From the NCBI RefSeq assembly GCF_000716875.1, contig NZ_JNWQ01000007.1:1-64000 (forward strand): DNA of 64,000 bases, in the 5' to 3' direction. The number at the start of each line of letters is the position of its first letter. Position 1 is the first letter of the stretch. Positions 54,707 to 63,438 of the stretch are shown here, piece after piece. Position numbers and translations under genes: made by a program. This DNA is from Streptomyces novaecaesareae. GTDB lineage: Bacteria > Actinomycetota > Actinomycetes > Streptomycetales > Streptomycetaceae. Under the pieces are notes generated by a model. The model was given only the letters and a program-made list of their open reading frames with translations. It had not been told where the DNA came from and did no database searches.

Positions 54707-56500
54707 TTGCTCGACTTCAGCCTTCCGGCCCTCTACCAGGTACCGAGCGGCGGTAACCTCTCCGACCTCGTGCACCAGAACGCCGACCGGCACCCGGGCG
54801 TCGTGGTGCTCAGCCGCAAGGTGGACGGCCAGTGGCAGGAGTTGACCGCCGCCCAGTTCCTGGTCGAGGTGCGGGCCGCCGCCAAAGGCCTGATCGCGGC
54901 CGGCATCCGCCCCGGCGACCGAGTGGGCATCATGTCCCGGACCCGCTACGAGTGGACACTGCTGGACTTCGCGATCTGGTCGGCCGGCGCGATCACCGTG
55001 CCGGTGTACGAGACCTCCTCCCCCGAGCAGGTCGAGTGGATCCTCGGCGACTCCGGCGCGGTGGCCGTGCTCACCGAGACCGGCAAGCACGCCGAGGTGG
55101 TCGAGCAGGTCCGCGAGCGGCTGCCGGAGCTGCAGCACACCTGGCAGATCGAGGCGGGCGCCCTGGCCGCGCTGGCCGAGGCGGGGCAGCAGGTCTCCGA
55201 CGCCACCGTCGACGAGCGCCGCTCGACGGCGACGGCCGACTCGATCGCCACCATCGTCTACACCTCGGGCACCACCGGCCGCCCCAAGGGCTGTCAGCTG
55301 ACCCACGGCAACTTCCTCGCCGAGCTCGGAAACGTGACGGCCCGGATGGAGTCGCTGTTCCGGACCGGCGAGGGCTCCGTCCTGCTGTTCCTCCCGCTCG
55401 CGCACGTGCTCGGCCGGATCGCCGAGATCGCCGCCGCGATCGCCCCCATCAAGCTCGGCCACGTCTCGGACGTCAAGGACGTCACGGCCGAACTCGCCTC
55501 GTTCCGGCCGACGCTGATCCTGGGCGTGCCGAGAGTCTTCGAGAAGGTCTACAACACCGCCCGCGCCAAGGCCCAGGCCGACGGCAAGGGCAAGATCTTC
55601 GACAAGGCCGCCGAGACGGCGATCGCCTACAGCCGGGCGCTGGACGCCGGCGGCGCGGGCCTGGTCCTGCGGATCAAGCACGCGGTCTTCGACAAGCTGG
55701 TCTACAGCAAGCTGCGCGCCGCCCTCGGCGGCCGGGCCACCCACGCCATCTCCGGCGGCGCCCCGCTCGGCGAGCGCCTCGGCCACTTCTACCGGGGCAT
55801 CGGCTTCACCGTCCTGGAGGGCTACGGCCTGACGGAGACCTGCGCGGCCACCGCCTTCAACCCGCACGACAAGCCGAAGATCGGCACCGTCGGCCAGCCG
55901 CTGCCCGGCTCGGCCGTGCGGATCGCCGAGGACGGCGAGGTGCTGCTGAAGGGCCCGCAGATCTTCACCGGCTACTGGAACAACCCGCAGGCCACCGCGG
56001 ACGCCCTCCGGGACGGCTGGTTCGCCACCGGCGACCTCGGCTCGCTGGACTCCGAGGGCTATCTGACCATCACCGGCCGCAAGAAGGAGATCATCGTCAC
56101 CGCCGGCGGCAAGAACGTCGCCCCGGCCGTGATCGAGGACCGGATCCGGGCCCACGCCCTGGTCGGCGAGGTCATGGTGGTCGGCGACCGCAAGCCCTTC
56201 GTCGCCTGCCTGATCACCATCGACGCGGACTTCTTCCCCAAGTGGAAGGAGCTCAACGGCAAGCCCGCCGGCGCCACCGTCGCCGACCTCGCCCAGGACC
56301 CGGACCTGCTGGCCGCCCTGCAGTCCGCGGTGGACGACGGCAACGCGGCCGTCTCGCACGCCGAGGCGGTCAAGAAGTTCCGCCTGCTGGACGTCGAGTT
56401 CTCCGAGGAGAGCGGCTACCTGACGCCCTCGCTCAAGCTCAAGCGCAACGTCGTGCTGAAGGACTTCGCCGCCGACGTCGAGGCCCTCTACCAGAAGTAG
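54707..56500 (+). CDS. long-chain acyl-CoA synthetase (FadD15-like)
   Basis: 597-residue AMP-forming enzyme activating fatty acids as acyl-adenylates then acyl-CoA. The P-loop is TIVYTSGTTGRPKGCQLTHGN (near 180), VLEGYGLTET binds adenylate, DGWFATGDLGSLDSEGYL and TGRKKEIIVTAGGKNVAP are the hinge and C-terminal signatures. The start is a TTG at 54707 behind GAACGAGGAG. It corresponds in neighbourhood and sequence to M. tuberculosis FadD15 (Rv2187), flanked by SRPBCC and PimB genes there too. Confidence 0.95.
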   Translation: MLDFSLPALYQVPSGGNLSDLVHQNADRHPGVVVLSRKVDGQWQELTAAQFLVEVRAAAKGLIAAGIRPGDRVGIMSRTRYEWTLLDFAIWSAGAITVPVYETSSPEQVEWILGDSGAVAVLTETGKHAEVVEQVRERLPELQHTWQIEAGALAALAEAGQQVSDATVDERRSTATADSIATIVYTSGTTGRPKGCQLTHGNFLAELGNVTARMESLFRTGEGSVLLFLPLAHVLGRIAEIAAAIAPIKLGHVSDVKDVTAELASFRPTLILGVPRVFEKVYNTARAKAQADGKGKIFDKAAETAIAYSRALDAGGAGLVLRIKHAVFDKLVYSKLRAALGGRATHAISGGAPLGERLGHFYRGIGFTVLEGYGLTETCAATAFNPHDKPKIGTVGQPLPGSAVRIAEDGEVLLKGPQIFTGYWNNPQATADALRDGWFATGDLGSLDSEGYLTITGRKKEIIVTAGGKNVAPAVIEDRIRAHALVGEVMVVGDRKPFVACLITIDADFFPKWKELNGKPAGATVADLAQDPDLLAALQSAVDDGNAAVSHAEAVKKFRLLDVEFSEESGYLTPSLKLKRNVVLKDFAADVEALYQK

Positions 56501-56533
56501 CCGTACCGCAAGCAGGTACCGCAAGCCGCCGTA

Positions 56534-56571
56534 CCGGAAGGGCCCCGCCGAGCACGGCGGGGCCCTTCCGG
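56534..56571. terminator. bidirectional terminator between fadD and GT4 genes
   Basis: A perfect 17-bp stem (56534-56550 with 56555-56571) closed by AGCA, between convergent genes. A small direct repeat GTACCGCAAGC precedes it. Confidence 0.92.
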
Positions 56572-56591
56572 CATGACGTCAGCCCGCTCCG

Positions 56592-57728
56592 TCAGCCCGC
56601 CAGCAGCGAGGTCAGCCGCCCGGCCAGCAGGTCCCAGCGCCAGGAGCGCTCCACCCACCGCCGCCCGGCCTCGCCGAGGCGCCGGCGCAGCTCCTCGTCG
56701 CGCAGCAGCCGGACGATCCGCTCGGCGGCCGCCGCGGCCGAGCCGCCGGGCACCACGTACCCGGTCTCGCCCTCCAGCACCGCGTCCGGCGCGCCGCCGG
56801 AGTCCCCCGCGACCACCGGCAGGCCGGTCGCCGAGGCCTCCAGGTAGACGATGCCCAGGCCCTCGACGTCCAGCCCCCCGCGCCTGGTCCGGCAGGGCAT
56901 CGCGAAGACGTCCCCGGCCCCGTAGTGGGCGGGCAGTTCCTCCCACGGCACCGAGCCGGTGAACCGCACCGAGTCCCGTACGCCCTTGGCGTCCGCCAGC
57001 TTCTCCAGGCCCGCCCGGTACGGGCCGCCGCCGACGATCAGCAGCACCGTGTCCGGCACGTCGGCCAGGATCTGCGGCATCGCCTCGATCAGGGTGTCCT
57101 GGCCCTTGCGCGGCACCAGCCGGGAGACGCAGACCACCACCGGCCGGTTCGCCAGCCCGAGCCGGCGGCGGACCTCGGCGCCCCCGGACTCGGGGTGGAA
57201 GGTCGTCTCGTCCACGCCCGGCGGCAGCTGCACCATCCGGGCCGCGGCCTGCGGCCCCACCGCGGCGGCGATCCGCGAGCGGGTGTACTCGCCCAGGTAG
57301 GTCAGCACGTCGGTGCCCGCGCCGATCCGGCGCAGCAGCTGCCGGGAGCCGGGCAGCTGGGCCCAGGCGGCCTCGTGCCCGTGGGTCATGCCGAGCAGCC
57401 GCCCGGCGCCGGCCCGGCGCAGCGTGGGCGCCATCAGGCCGAGCGGGGCCGCGGCGCCGAACCAGACCGAGTCGCACCGCTCGGCGCGCAGGATCTCGGC
57501 GGCCCGCCGGGTGACCCGGGGTGTGGGAACCATCACCTTCGTCCGGTCCCGGATCACCGGGAACGGCTGCTCGGCGTCGAAGCGCCGCACCTCGCTGCCG
57601 TCCCGCCAGGTCGAGGCGTACACCACGATGCTTCCTGCGGGCTGACGGACGGCCATGTTGTGCACGAAGGCCTGGATGCCCCCCGGGCGGGGCGGGAAGT
57701 CATTGGTGACGATCAAGGTTCTGTGCAT
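56592..57728 (-). CDS. GT4 glycosyltransferase, PimB-like phosphatidylinositol mannoside synthase
   Basis: 378-residue GT-B enzyme. The N-terminal domain starts MHRTLIVTNDFPPRPGGIQAF, and the donor site has VCVSRLVPRKGQDTLIEAMP, GGGPYRAGLEKLA and the E-x7-E motif EGLGIVYLEASATGLPVVAG. Closest by features and position to PimB (Rv2188c), which adds the second mannose to phosphatidylinositol mannoside using GDP-mannose on the inner membrane face. The ATG at 57728 fits the family; the longer frame above is rejected. Donor specificity is inferred. Confidence 0.93.
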   Translation of the reverse strand: MHRTLIVTNDFPPRPGGIQAFVHNMAVRQPAGSIVVYASTWRDGSEVRRFDAEQPFPVIRDRTKVMVPTPRVTRRAAEILRAERCDSVWFGAAAPLGLMAPTLRRAGAGRLLGMTHGHEAAWAQLPGSRQLLRRIGAGTDVLTYLGEYTRSRIAAAVGPQAAARMVQLPPGVDETTFHPESGGAEVRRRLGLANRPVVVCVSRLVPRKGQDTLIEAMPQILADVPDTVLLIVGGGPYRAGLEKLADAKGVRDSVRFTGSVPWEELPAHYGAGDVFAMPCRTRRGGLDVEGLGIVYLEASATGLPVVAGDSGGAPDAVLEGETGYVVPGGSAAAAAERIVRLLRDEELRRRLGEAGRRWVERSWRWDLLAGRLTSLLAG

Positions 57729-57852
57729 CTGGCCATGGCTCGCTCGGTCGGGGGGTGCTCGGCGCACCGCTGGGTGATCCGTACGATAGGTCAACACCAT
57801 GACCCGCCGGGAACGGAAGCGCGTACGGCAACCGTTTGCCCCCCGGGTCAGT

Positions 57853-57865
57853 CCTAGTACCTAGG
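57853..57865. repeat. small inverted repeat in the GT4/GT87 divergent region
   Basis: CCTAG-TAC-CTAGG, a perfect 5-bp inverted repeat around three bases, in the 212-base region between the divergent glycosyltransferase genes. CTAG is rare in high-GC streptomycete DNA, which makes two copies notable. Confidence 0.6.
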
Positions 57866-57940
57866 CCGTGATGCGGCGGCCCGGGCGTCCGTCAGTACGA
57901 CGCCTCCGGTGAGGACGTCCGCGACGAACGAGGGAGCGCA

Positions 57941-59311
57941 GTGGAATTGGCCCCGGCCACCGAGTCCGGTTCTCCGCGCGGCCGCCTCGGCCGCCCGCTC
58001 GGGGCGCTCGCCGCGCTCGGCGCGACCTGGGTGGCCACCCGGACCGTGCTGGTGCTGCTGATCACCGGCGTCCTGAAGTCGCCCGGCGGCGACGTCACGG
58101 CCGACGTGTGGATGATCTACCACGCCTGGTACGGCGTGCTGCAGACCGGCACCTTCCCGTTCGACGACGTGACCTGGCAGTACCCGCCGGGCGCCGCCCT
58201 GGTGATCCTGCTGCCGGGGCTGCTGCCCTGGTCGTACCTGGTCTCGTTCTGGGTGATCTGCGGGATCGCCGACGCCGCCGCGGTCGCGCTGCTGATCCGC
58301 ACCGGGCTGCGCCGGGGCCGGGCGCTGACCGGCGCCTGGATGTGGGTGGTGGCCGTCCCACTGCTCGGCCCGATGATCTACAACCGCTTCGACATCATCG
58401 TCACCGCGGTCGCCCTGGCCGGCCTGCTCGCGCTGATCCGCCGCCCGGCGGTGGGCGGGCTGCTGCTGGGCCTGGGCGGCATCGTCAAGGTCTGGCCGCT
58501 GCTCGGCCTGATCGGCACCCCCTCCGGCCGCCGTACCCGCCGTTCCTGGACGCTGGCGGGGGCCACCGCCGTCTCGGTCGGCTTCCTGCTCGCGGCGGGG
58601 ATGAACGGCGCCTTCGACTTCCTGGCGTTCCAGAAGGACCGCGGCATCGAGGTGGAGTCGGTCGGCGCGCTGCCGCTGCACTTCGCCCGGATCGCCGGCG
58701 GCTGGGACGGCAAGGTCACCATGAACTACGGCTCCCCCGAGATGCTCGGGCCGTGGGTCGCCGTGATCAGCAAGGTGATGATGGCCGGCACCGTGCTGGG
58801 CTTCCTCTGGCTGCTGCTGTGGCGCTTCACCTCCAAGCGCCGCAACGCGGCCACCATGTACGACGCGGCGCTGTGCACGCTGCTGATCTTCGTGGTGACC
58901 AGCCGGGTGATCAGCCCGCAGTACCTGGTCTGGCTGGTCGGCGTCGCGGCGGTCTGCCTGACCGTGCGCGGCACCAGCCAGCGGCCGGTGGCCCTGCTGA
59001 TCCTGATCGCCTGCCCGCTGACGCTGGTCGAGTTCCCGACCGTGTTCACCCAGGTCCTGGCCAGCGAGCCCGGCGCGATCACCGTGCTGGCCCTGCGCAA
59101 CCTGCTGCTGCTGGCCGCCACCGTGCTGTCCTGCGTCCGGCTCTGGCGCTCCACCCGCGGCGAGGCGCCGCTGCCGCCGACCGTGGTGCTGGACCCGGAG
59201 CCCGCCGCGCTGCCGGCCTCCGGCTACCCGGTACGGCCGGGCATCGCGTACGAGCAGGACCTGCTGGACGGCATCGACCACCCGGGCGCCCCGGCCGAGC
59301 AGCGGCGCTGA
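57941..59311 (+). CDS. GT87 family polyprenyl-phosphate mannosyltransferase (DUF2029)
   Basis: 456-residue polytopic membrane protein with about ten helices. The first outside loop has DVTADVWMIYHAWY (acidic residues of GT-C enzymes) and WQYPPGAALVILLP, and VISPQYLVWLVG near residue 325 is typical of DUF2029/GT87. Actinobacterial members add alpha-1,2 or alpha-1,6 mannose to lipomannan-type glycolipids from polyprenyl-phosphate-mannose. GTG start behind GAGGGAG. Pairing with the PimB-like gene supports a role in mannolipids. The specific linkage is unknown. Confidence 0.9.
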   Translation: MELAPATESGSPRGRLGRPLGALAALGATWVATRTVLVLLITGVLKSPGGDVTADVWMIYHAWYGVLQTGTFPFDDVTWQYPPGAALVILLPGLLPWSYLVSFWVICGIADAAAVALLIRTGLRRGRALTGAWMWVVAVPLLGPMIYNRFDIIVTAVALAGLLALIRRPAVGGLLLGLGGIVKVWPLLGLIGTPSGRRTRRSWTLAGATAVSVGFLLAAGMNGAFDFLAFQKDRGIEVESVGALPLHFARIAGGWDGKVTMNYGSPEMLGPWVAVISKVMMAGTVLGFLWLLLWRFTSKRRNAATMYDAALCTLLIFVVTSRVISPQYLVWLVGVAAVCLTVRGTSQRPVALLILIACPLTLVEFPTVFTQVLASEPGAITVLALRNLLLLAATVLSCVRLWRSTRGEAPLPPTVVLDPEPAALPASGYPVRPGIAYEQDLLDGIDHPGAPAEQRR

Positions 59312-59332
59312 CCGGCCCTCCGACGTCTCGCT

Positions 59333-59414
59333 CCTCCGGCGTCTCCGGTGTCTCGGCCCTTCGGCGCCTCAGGCCTCCGGCGTCTCCGGTGTCTCCGCCC
59401 CGCCGGCGCCTCAG
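59333..59414. repeat. 41-bp imperfect tandem duplication
   Basis: Two copies of a 41-bp unit (59333-59373, 59374-59414) beginning CCTCCGGCGTCTCCGGTGTC, differing mainly in the middle. The second copy runs into the stop codon of the minus-strand metallopeptidase gene (59411). Related GTCTC/CTCCGG motifs continue just upstream. Confidence 0.85.
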
Positions 59415-60613
59415 ACCTTCAGCGCCGCCACCCCGTCCAGCCACAGCCGGGTGAACTCGGCCAGGCCGACGCCCAGTTCGGCGCGCAGCAGCCGGTCCGT
59501 ACGGCGGTCCCGGTCCTCGCCCTGCCCGTCGCCCGCGCCGACGGCCCGGTAGAAGGCCACCAGCCGCTGCGGCCCGTAGCGGCGGGCGATCAGCTCGCAG
59601 GCCAGCCAGGACTGCTCGTAGGCCTGGGCGATGCCGGTGGCGCCGGCGGTGAAGTCCCGGTCGGCGGGCAGTTCGGTGGGCAGCCTCCCGGCGGTGACGT
59701 CCCGGGCCAGCTCGGGGGCGATCTGCCGCGGGGTGCGGCCGGAGTCCCGGTAGGCGGTCCAGTCGGCGACGCCCTCGGAGAGCCACAGCGGGGTCCAGGC
59801 CCGGGTGTCGGCCCTGGTCGCGACGTGGGTGGCCTCGTGGGTGACGACCACCTGCCGGCCGAAGTCGCTGAGCCGCCCGTACGCCTCCGGGTTGACCAGC
59901 ACCCGGTCCGCCGGGGTGTGCGAGGGCGCGCCGGGGGCGGCCACGGTGACCGCCGCCATGCCCGCCCAGCCCGCCGGGTCGCCCTCCAGGAGCCGGGCGA
60001 ACTGCGCTTCGGTGGCGGACAGTTCGAGCAGCAGCCGGCCGGGCCAGGCGTCGCCCCAGACCGCGCCGACGGCGGGTACCGCGCGGTCCCCCACCGCGAC
60101 CAGCCCGGCCGGGTCGGGTCCGTCGGCCAGGCCGAGCACCAGGCAGTGCGCGCCCGACGCCGACCGGGTGGCACCGAGGTCCCACAGCGCGGGCGGCCCG
60201 CTCGTGCTCTCCTCGTGCTCGACCCGCCAGCCGTCCCCGGCCCGGGCCAGCTCGATCCGGCGCGGGTACACCACCGGGTGGTCGTCGTACCCGGCGATCC
60301 GCACCGCCAGGTCGGCGGCGGCGGTCAGCCGGTCCGGCGGGCCGGCCGCGGCGAGCACCAGGTTGCGGTACGAAGCCTCGGCGACCGGCAGTCCGGTCCG
60401 GGCCGGCAGCGAGCGCGCCCGCTCCGCCAGCACCGTGCCCACCTCGCCGCGCAGGTCGGCCGCCTGCCGGGCGGGCGCCGCCGGGGCCGCGGGCGGCAGC
60501 GACAGCTGGGCCAGCCCGCCGGCCGCGAGCAGCAGCGCACCGCGCCGGGACAGCGCGCGGCGGGGTATGTGGGCCGGGTCGTGGCCGGCGGGGCCGGACG
60601 GCGACGCGCTCAG
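59411..60613 (-). CDS. secreted HExxH zinc metallopeptidase-like protein with Tat signal
   Basis: A zincin-like motif HEATH (residues 259-263) followed by WLSEGVADW (third-ligand Glu) points to a gluzincin-type peptidase; specificity unknown. The first conventional start is the GTG at 60442 (343 aa), but the frame is open above it and encodes PRRALSRRGALLLAAGG followed by a hydrophobic core and APAAPA, a twin-arginine signal peptide. The only start-like codon above it is CTG at 60613, overlapping the preceding gene's TGA (CTGA) behind GGGGGTGG, giving 400 aa. I prefer that start. The mature protein would be extracellular or lipid-wall associated. Confidence 0.78.
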   Translation of the reverse strand: MSASPSGPAGHDPAHIPRRALSRRGALLLAAGGLAQLSLPPAAPAAPARQAADLRGEVGTVLAERARSLPARTGLPVAEASYRNLVLAAAGPPDRLTAAADLAVRIAGYDDHPVVYPRRIELARAGDGWRVEHEESTSGPPALWDLGATRSASGAHCLVLGLADGPDPAGLVAVGDRAVPAVGAVWGDAWPGRLLLELSATEAQFARLLEGDPAGWAGMAAVTVAAPGAPSHTPADRVLVNPEAYGRLSDFGRQVVVTHEATHVATRADTRAWTPLWLSEGVADWTAYRDSGRTPRQIAPELARDVTAGRLPTELPADRDFTAGATGIAQAYEQSWLACELIARRYGPQRLVAFYRAVGAGDGQGEDRDRRTDRLLRAELGVGLAEFTRLWLDGVAALKV

Positions 60614-61656
60614 AGCCGGACCACCCCCGCGACCGGCATGGCGTTGACGCTCTCGTAGCGGACCTTGGCGCCCGGGTAGGGGGCGTGCACGATGACGCCG
60701 CCGCCGGCGTACATGCCCACGTGGTGCATGTCCCGGTAGAAGATCACCAGGTCTCCCGGTCGCGCGTCGGAGAGGTTGACCCGCTGCCCGGCGGACGCCT
60801 GGGCCTGCGAGGTCCGCGGCAGGGTCACTCCGGCCTGCCGCCAGCTGTAGTACATCAGACCGGAGCAGTCGAACGCGCGGGGCCCGGTCGCCCCGTAGAC
60901 GTACGGCGAGCCGATCATCCGCACCGCGGCGGCCAGGGCGGCCGCCCCGCGCTCGGACGCGGGCGGGGTGGAGCCGAGGTCCAGCCGGTCGGTGCCGCGG
61001 GTGGCGCGCTGCTCGGCGTCCTGGGCGTCCTGGGCGGTCATCCTGGCCCGTTCGGCGGCGTCCAGGCCGCTGAGCAGCTTCTGCGCCCTGGCCAGCCGCT
61101 GCTGGACCTGCTGCTTGATGTCGGCGAGCGAGCGGCGGTTCTCGTCCAGCTCGGCGAGCTTGCCGGCCGCCTCGCTGCGGCGCTGGTCGAGCCGGCGCTG
61201 GCGGCTCACCAGCTCGTGCAGCGTCTCCTGCTGCCGTTCGGCGGCCTGGCTCAGGGTGCGGGCGCGGGCGAGGTAGCCCTCCGGGTCGGGCGAGAGCATC
61301 AGCTGGGCGGTCTGGCTCATCCCGCCGCCGCGGTACTCGGCCCCGGCGACGGTCGCCAGGTCGCCGCGCAGTTCGTTGAGCTGGTCCTGGGCGACGGCGA
61401 TCTCGCCCTGCAGGATCGTGGTCTCGTCCTGGAGCCTGCGCTGCGCCTCCAGCGCCGCGTTGTACTTCTCCGACGCCTGCTCGGCCTCGTCGTAGAGCTG
61501 CTCCACCTGCGCCTTGACGTCCTTGCGGTCGGCCGGGTCGGGGCTGCCGGGGGCGGCGTGGGCGCTGCCGCTGGTGACCACGCCCAGCGCGGTGGTGGCG
61601 GCCGCCGTCAGCACCAGCGCACGGGCGAGCAGTTGGGAACGGCGGTGCACGGGCAT
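60610..61656 (-). CDS. NlpC/P60 peptidoglycan endopeptidase (copy 1)
   Basis: 348-residue secreted wall hydrolase. A Sec signal peptide (1-35, ending SGSAHA), a long coiled coil (about 45-215, as in RipA/CwlO) and a C-terminal NlpC/P60 domain (about 238-348). Catalytic Cys264 is in RAFDCSGLMYYSW, with His in MHHVGMYAGG and a third polar residue in VHAPYPGAKV. It cleaves D-Glu-DAP bonds in related enzymes. Its TGA overlaps the likely CTG start of the metallopeptidase gene. Confidence 0.95.
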   Translation of the reverse strand: MPVHRRSQLLARALVLTAAATTALGVVTSGSAHAAPGSPDPADRKDVKAQVEQLYDEAEQASEKYNAALEAQRRLQDETTILQGEIAVAQDQLNELRGDLATVAGAEYRGGGMSQTAQLMLSPDPEGYLARARTLSQAAERQQETLHELVSRQRRLDQRRSEAAGKLAELDENRRSLADIKQQVQQRLARAQKLLSGLDAAERARMTAQDAQDAEQRATRGTDRLDLGSTPPASERGAAALAAAVRMIGSPYVYGATGPRAFDCSGLMYYSWRQAGVTLPRTSQAQASAGQRVNLSDARPGDLVIFYRDMHHVGMYAGGGVIVHAPYPGAKVRYESVNAMPVAGVVRL

Positions 61657-61830
61657 GGCGGCAGCGGCTCCAATCCTGCGGTTCGGCCCCGCCGCCGCCG
61701 CACTGCGGGCGGCCGTCGAGCGGGAGTCCGGTGGCAGACGTTAGCGAGTCCGGGCAAGCGAGTCCAAACCCCTACCAACTCGAATATTTGACCCGTAATC
61801 GGACACCAGCGCGAACCGCCGACAAAGCCG

Positions 61831-61865
61831 CAGGCCCGGCCTTCCGTGACGGAAGACCGGGCCTG
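61831..61865 (-). terminator. terminator downstream of NlpC/P60 copy 2
   Basis: CAGGCCCGG and CTTCC arms (61831-61845) pair with GGAAG and CCGGGCCTG (61851-61865) around GTGAC, with one mismatch. It lies 17 bases past the stop. Confidence 0.85.
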
Positions 61866-61881
61866 GAGGCGCCGAGCGGGG

Positions 61882-63003
61882 TCAGACCCGCACGATGGAG
61901 CTCAGCGGCATGTTGGTGACGGCCTCGTAGCGCACGCTGGCACCCGGCTTGGGTGCGTGCAGCACCTGGCCGTTGCCCGCGTAGATGCCGACGTGGTGGG
62001 CGTCGCTGTAGAAGATCAGCAGGTCGCCGGGCTGGGCCTGGGACAGGTCGGAGCCGATCCGGGTCCCGGCGCTGGCCTGCTCCTGCGAGGTGCGCGGCAG
62101 CGAGACGTTGGCCTGGTTGAACGCCCAGACCATCAGGCCGGAGCAGTCGAAGGAGCCCGGGCCGGTGGCGCCCCACACGTACGGGCTGCCGATCTTGGTG
62201 GCGGCGGCGGCCAGCGCGGCGGCGCCGTGCGAGCTGCCGGGCGCGGCCGGCTTGGCAACCGGCGAGGTCGGGGCCGGGGAGAGGTCGCCGCGGCTGTTGT
62301 CGCGCGAGGCGCGGTCGGCGGCCTGCTGCTGGGCCTTGGCGGCGTCGGCCTGGGCCTTGGCGTCCGCGGCGGCCTTCTCCTCGGCCGCCTTCAGCGCCAC
62401 CCGCTCCTGCTCGGTCAGGGTGTTGAGCAGGTCCTGGGCGGCCTTCAGCTTGTTCTGGACCTCGTCCTTGGAGGACTTCAGCTGCTGGGTGGTGGACTCC
62501 AGCTCGGCGAGCTTGCCCTGGGCCTCGGTGCGGTCCTGGTCCAGCTTGCGCTGCTGCTCCTGGAGCTGCTTCAGCTGGTTCCTCTGGGTGTCACCGGCCT
62601 GGTTCAGCGCACCGGCCTGGTTGAGGAAGTTGTCCGGGCTGGAGGAGAACATCAGCTGGACGGTCGGGGATATGCCGCCGTTGCGGTACTGCTCCCCGGC
62701 GATCTCGGCGAGACCGCCCTGCAGCTCGGTGACCTGGGCCTGCTGGCGGGCCACCTGGTCCTGCAGGCCGGTGACCTGCTTCTCCAGCGTCTGCTGCTTC
62801 TCCTGGGCGGCGTTGTACTGCTCGGTCGCCACCTCGGCCTGCTCGTTGAGCTGGTCGACCTGCTCCTTGACCTGGTCCTTGGTCGGCTGCGGGTCGGCGT
62901 GCGCGCCGGACTGCGCGGAGAGGGCGACGGCTGCGGCGGCGACACCGGTCAGGATCGAGACCCGGGCGCGGCCTGCTGGCTTGGGACGACGATGGGACGC
63001 CAC
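61882..63003 (-). CDS. NlpC/P60 peptidoglycan endopeptidase (copy 2), riboswitch-controlled
   Basis: 373-residue secreted endopeptidase similar to copy 1: signal peptide (1-37, ending SGAHA), coiled coil (about 40-225) with repeated Ala/Lys/Asp in its last part, and a C-terminal NlpC/P60 domain with Cys287 (GSFDCSGLMVW), His in DAHHVGIYAG and VLHAPKPGASV. GTG start behind GAAGGAG. Its long leader carries a c-di-AMP riboswitch, tying this hydrolase to cyclic di-AMP as known for rpfA and related wall hydrolase genes in Streptomyces. Confidence 0.95.
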   Translation of the reverse strand: MASHRRPKPAGRARVSILTGVAAAAVALSAQSGAHADPQPTKDQVKEQVDQLNEQAEVATEQYNAAQEKQQTLEKQVTGLQDQVARQQAQVTELQGGLAEIAGEQYRNGGISPTVQLMFSSSPDNFLNQAGALNQAGDTQRNQLKQLQEQQRKLDQDRTEAQGKLAELESTTQQLKSSKDEVQNKLKAAQDLLNTLTEQERVALKAAEEKAAADAKAQADAAKAQQQAADRASRDNSRGDLSPAPTSPVAKPAAPGSSHGAAALAAAATKIGSPYVWGATGPGSFDCSGLMVWAFNQANVSLPRTSQEQASAGTRIGSDLSQAQPGDLLIFYSDAHHVGIYAGNGQVLHAPKPGASVRYEAVTNMPLSSIVRV

Positions 63004-63026
63004 GAAGGCGGACTCCTTCTTCCTAC

Positions 63027-63229
63027 GTCCGCCTACCGGGTGAGCTGACGGGTTCGGGCCGGAAGCATTGCCCTACGACGCCTCACGACCGTTCGACCGG
63101 CCGACCTGGCGCCGATTCACCCCGGAGGAACGTGGTTCCCCGGCTCCGCTCCGCAGCGCCCCCGACCACTGGGCTCCCCTGTCGGGCAGTCGCTTCGACC
63201 TGCCCCGCTGCCTCGCGAACTCGGCGGTG
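63027..63229 (-). promoter_or_regulatory. ydaO-type c-di-AMP riboswitch
   Basis: Reading the minus strand, the leader has CGCCGAGTTCGCGAGG (63211-63226), GGGGAACCACG (around 63133-63143), GGGGTGAATC (around 63116-63125), and CCCGAACCCGTCAGCTCACC (63038-63057) followed by CGGTAGGCGG. These are conserved blocks of the ydaO/yuaA riboswitch family, which in Streptomyces represses wall hydrolase genes on c-di-AMP binding. CCGCC and GGCGG at the two ends can close the P1 stem. The gene starts about 24 bases downstream. Confidence 0.88.
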
Positions 63230-63282
63230 ACCACCGCCGCCACCCAGGCTGGGTGATCGACAGTGCGGTGGTTCGGGGCACG

Positions 63283-63312
63283 ACCCTAGTAACTGAACCG
63301 TGATCGGTTCAA
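63283..63312 (-). promoter_or_regulatory. candidate promoter and operator for NlpC/P60 copy 2
   Basis: On the minus strand TTGAAC (63307-63312) and TAGGGT (63283-63288) are separated by 18 bases, placing a start site just upstream of the riboswitch. GAACCG-TGAT-CGGTTC (63295-63310) is a perfect 6-bp inverted repeat within the spacer and -35, a possible repressor site. The AT-rich block 63311-63375 upstream is unusual for this genome. Confidence 0.6.
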
Positions 63313-63438
63313 ATCCTTGTCAGAAAAAAGACAGAAGATTACCCAAGTTCTTTTGTGAAAATGACCGATCGTGATCGCCACCGCACGCAAGGCTGATCAG
63401 GTCTCACCAGGCGGTCACAAACGGGCGAAAAGCCGAAC

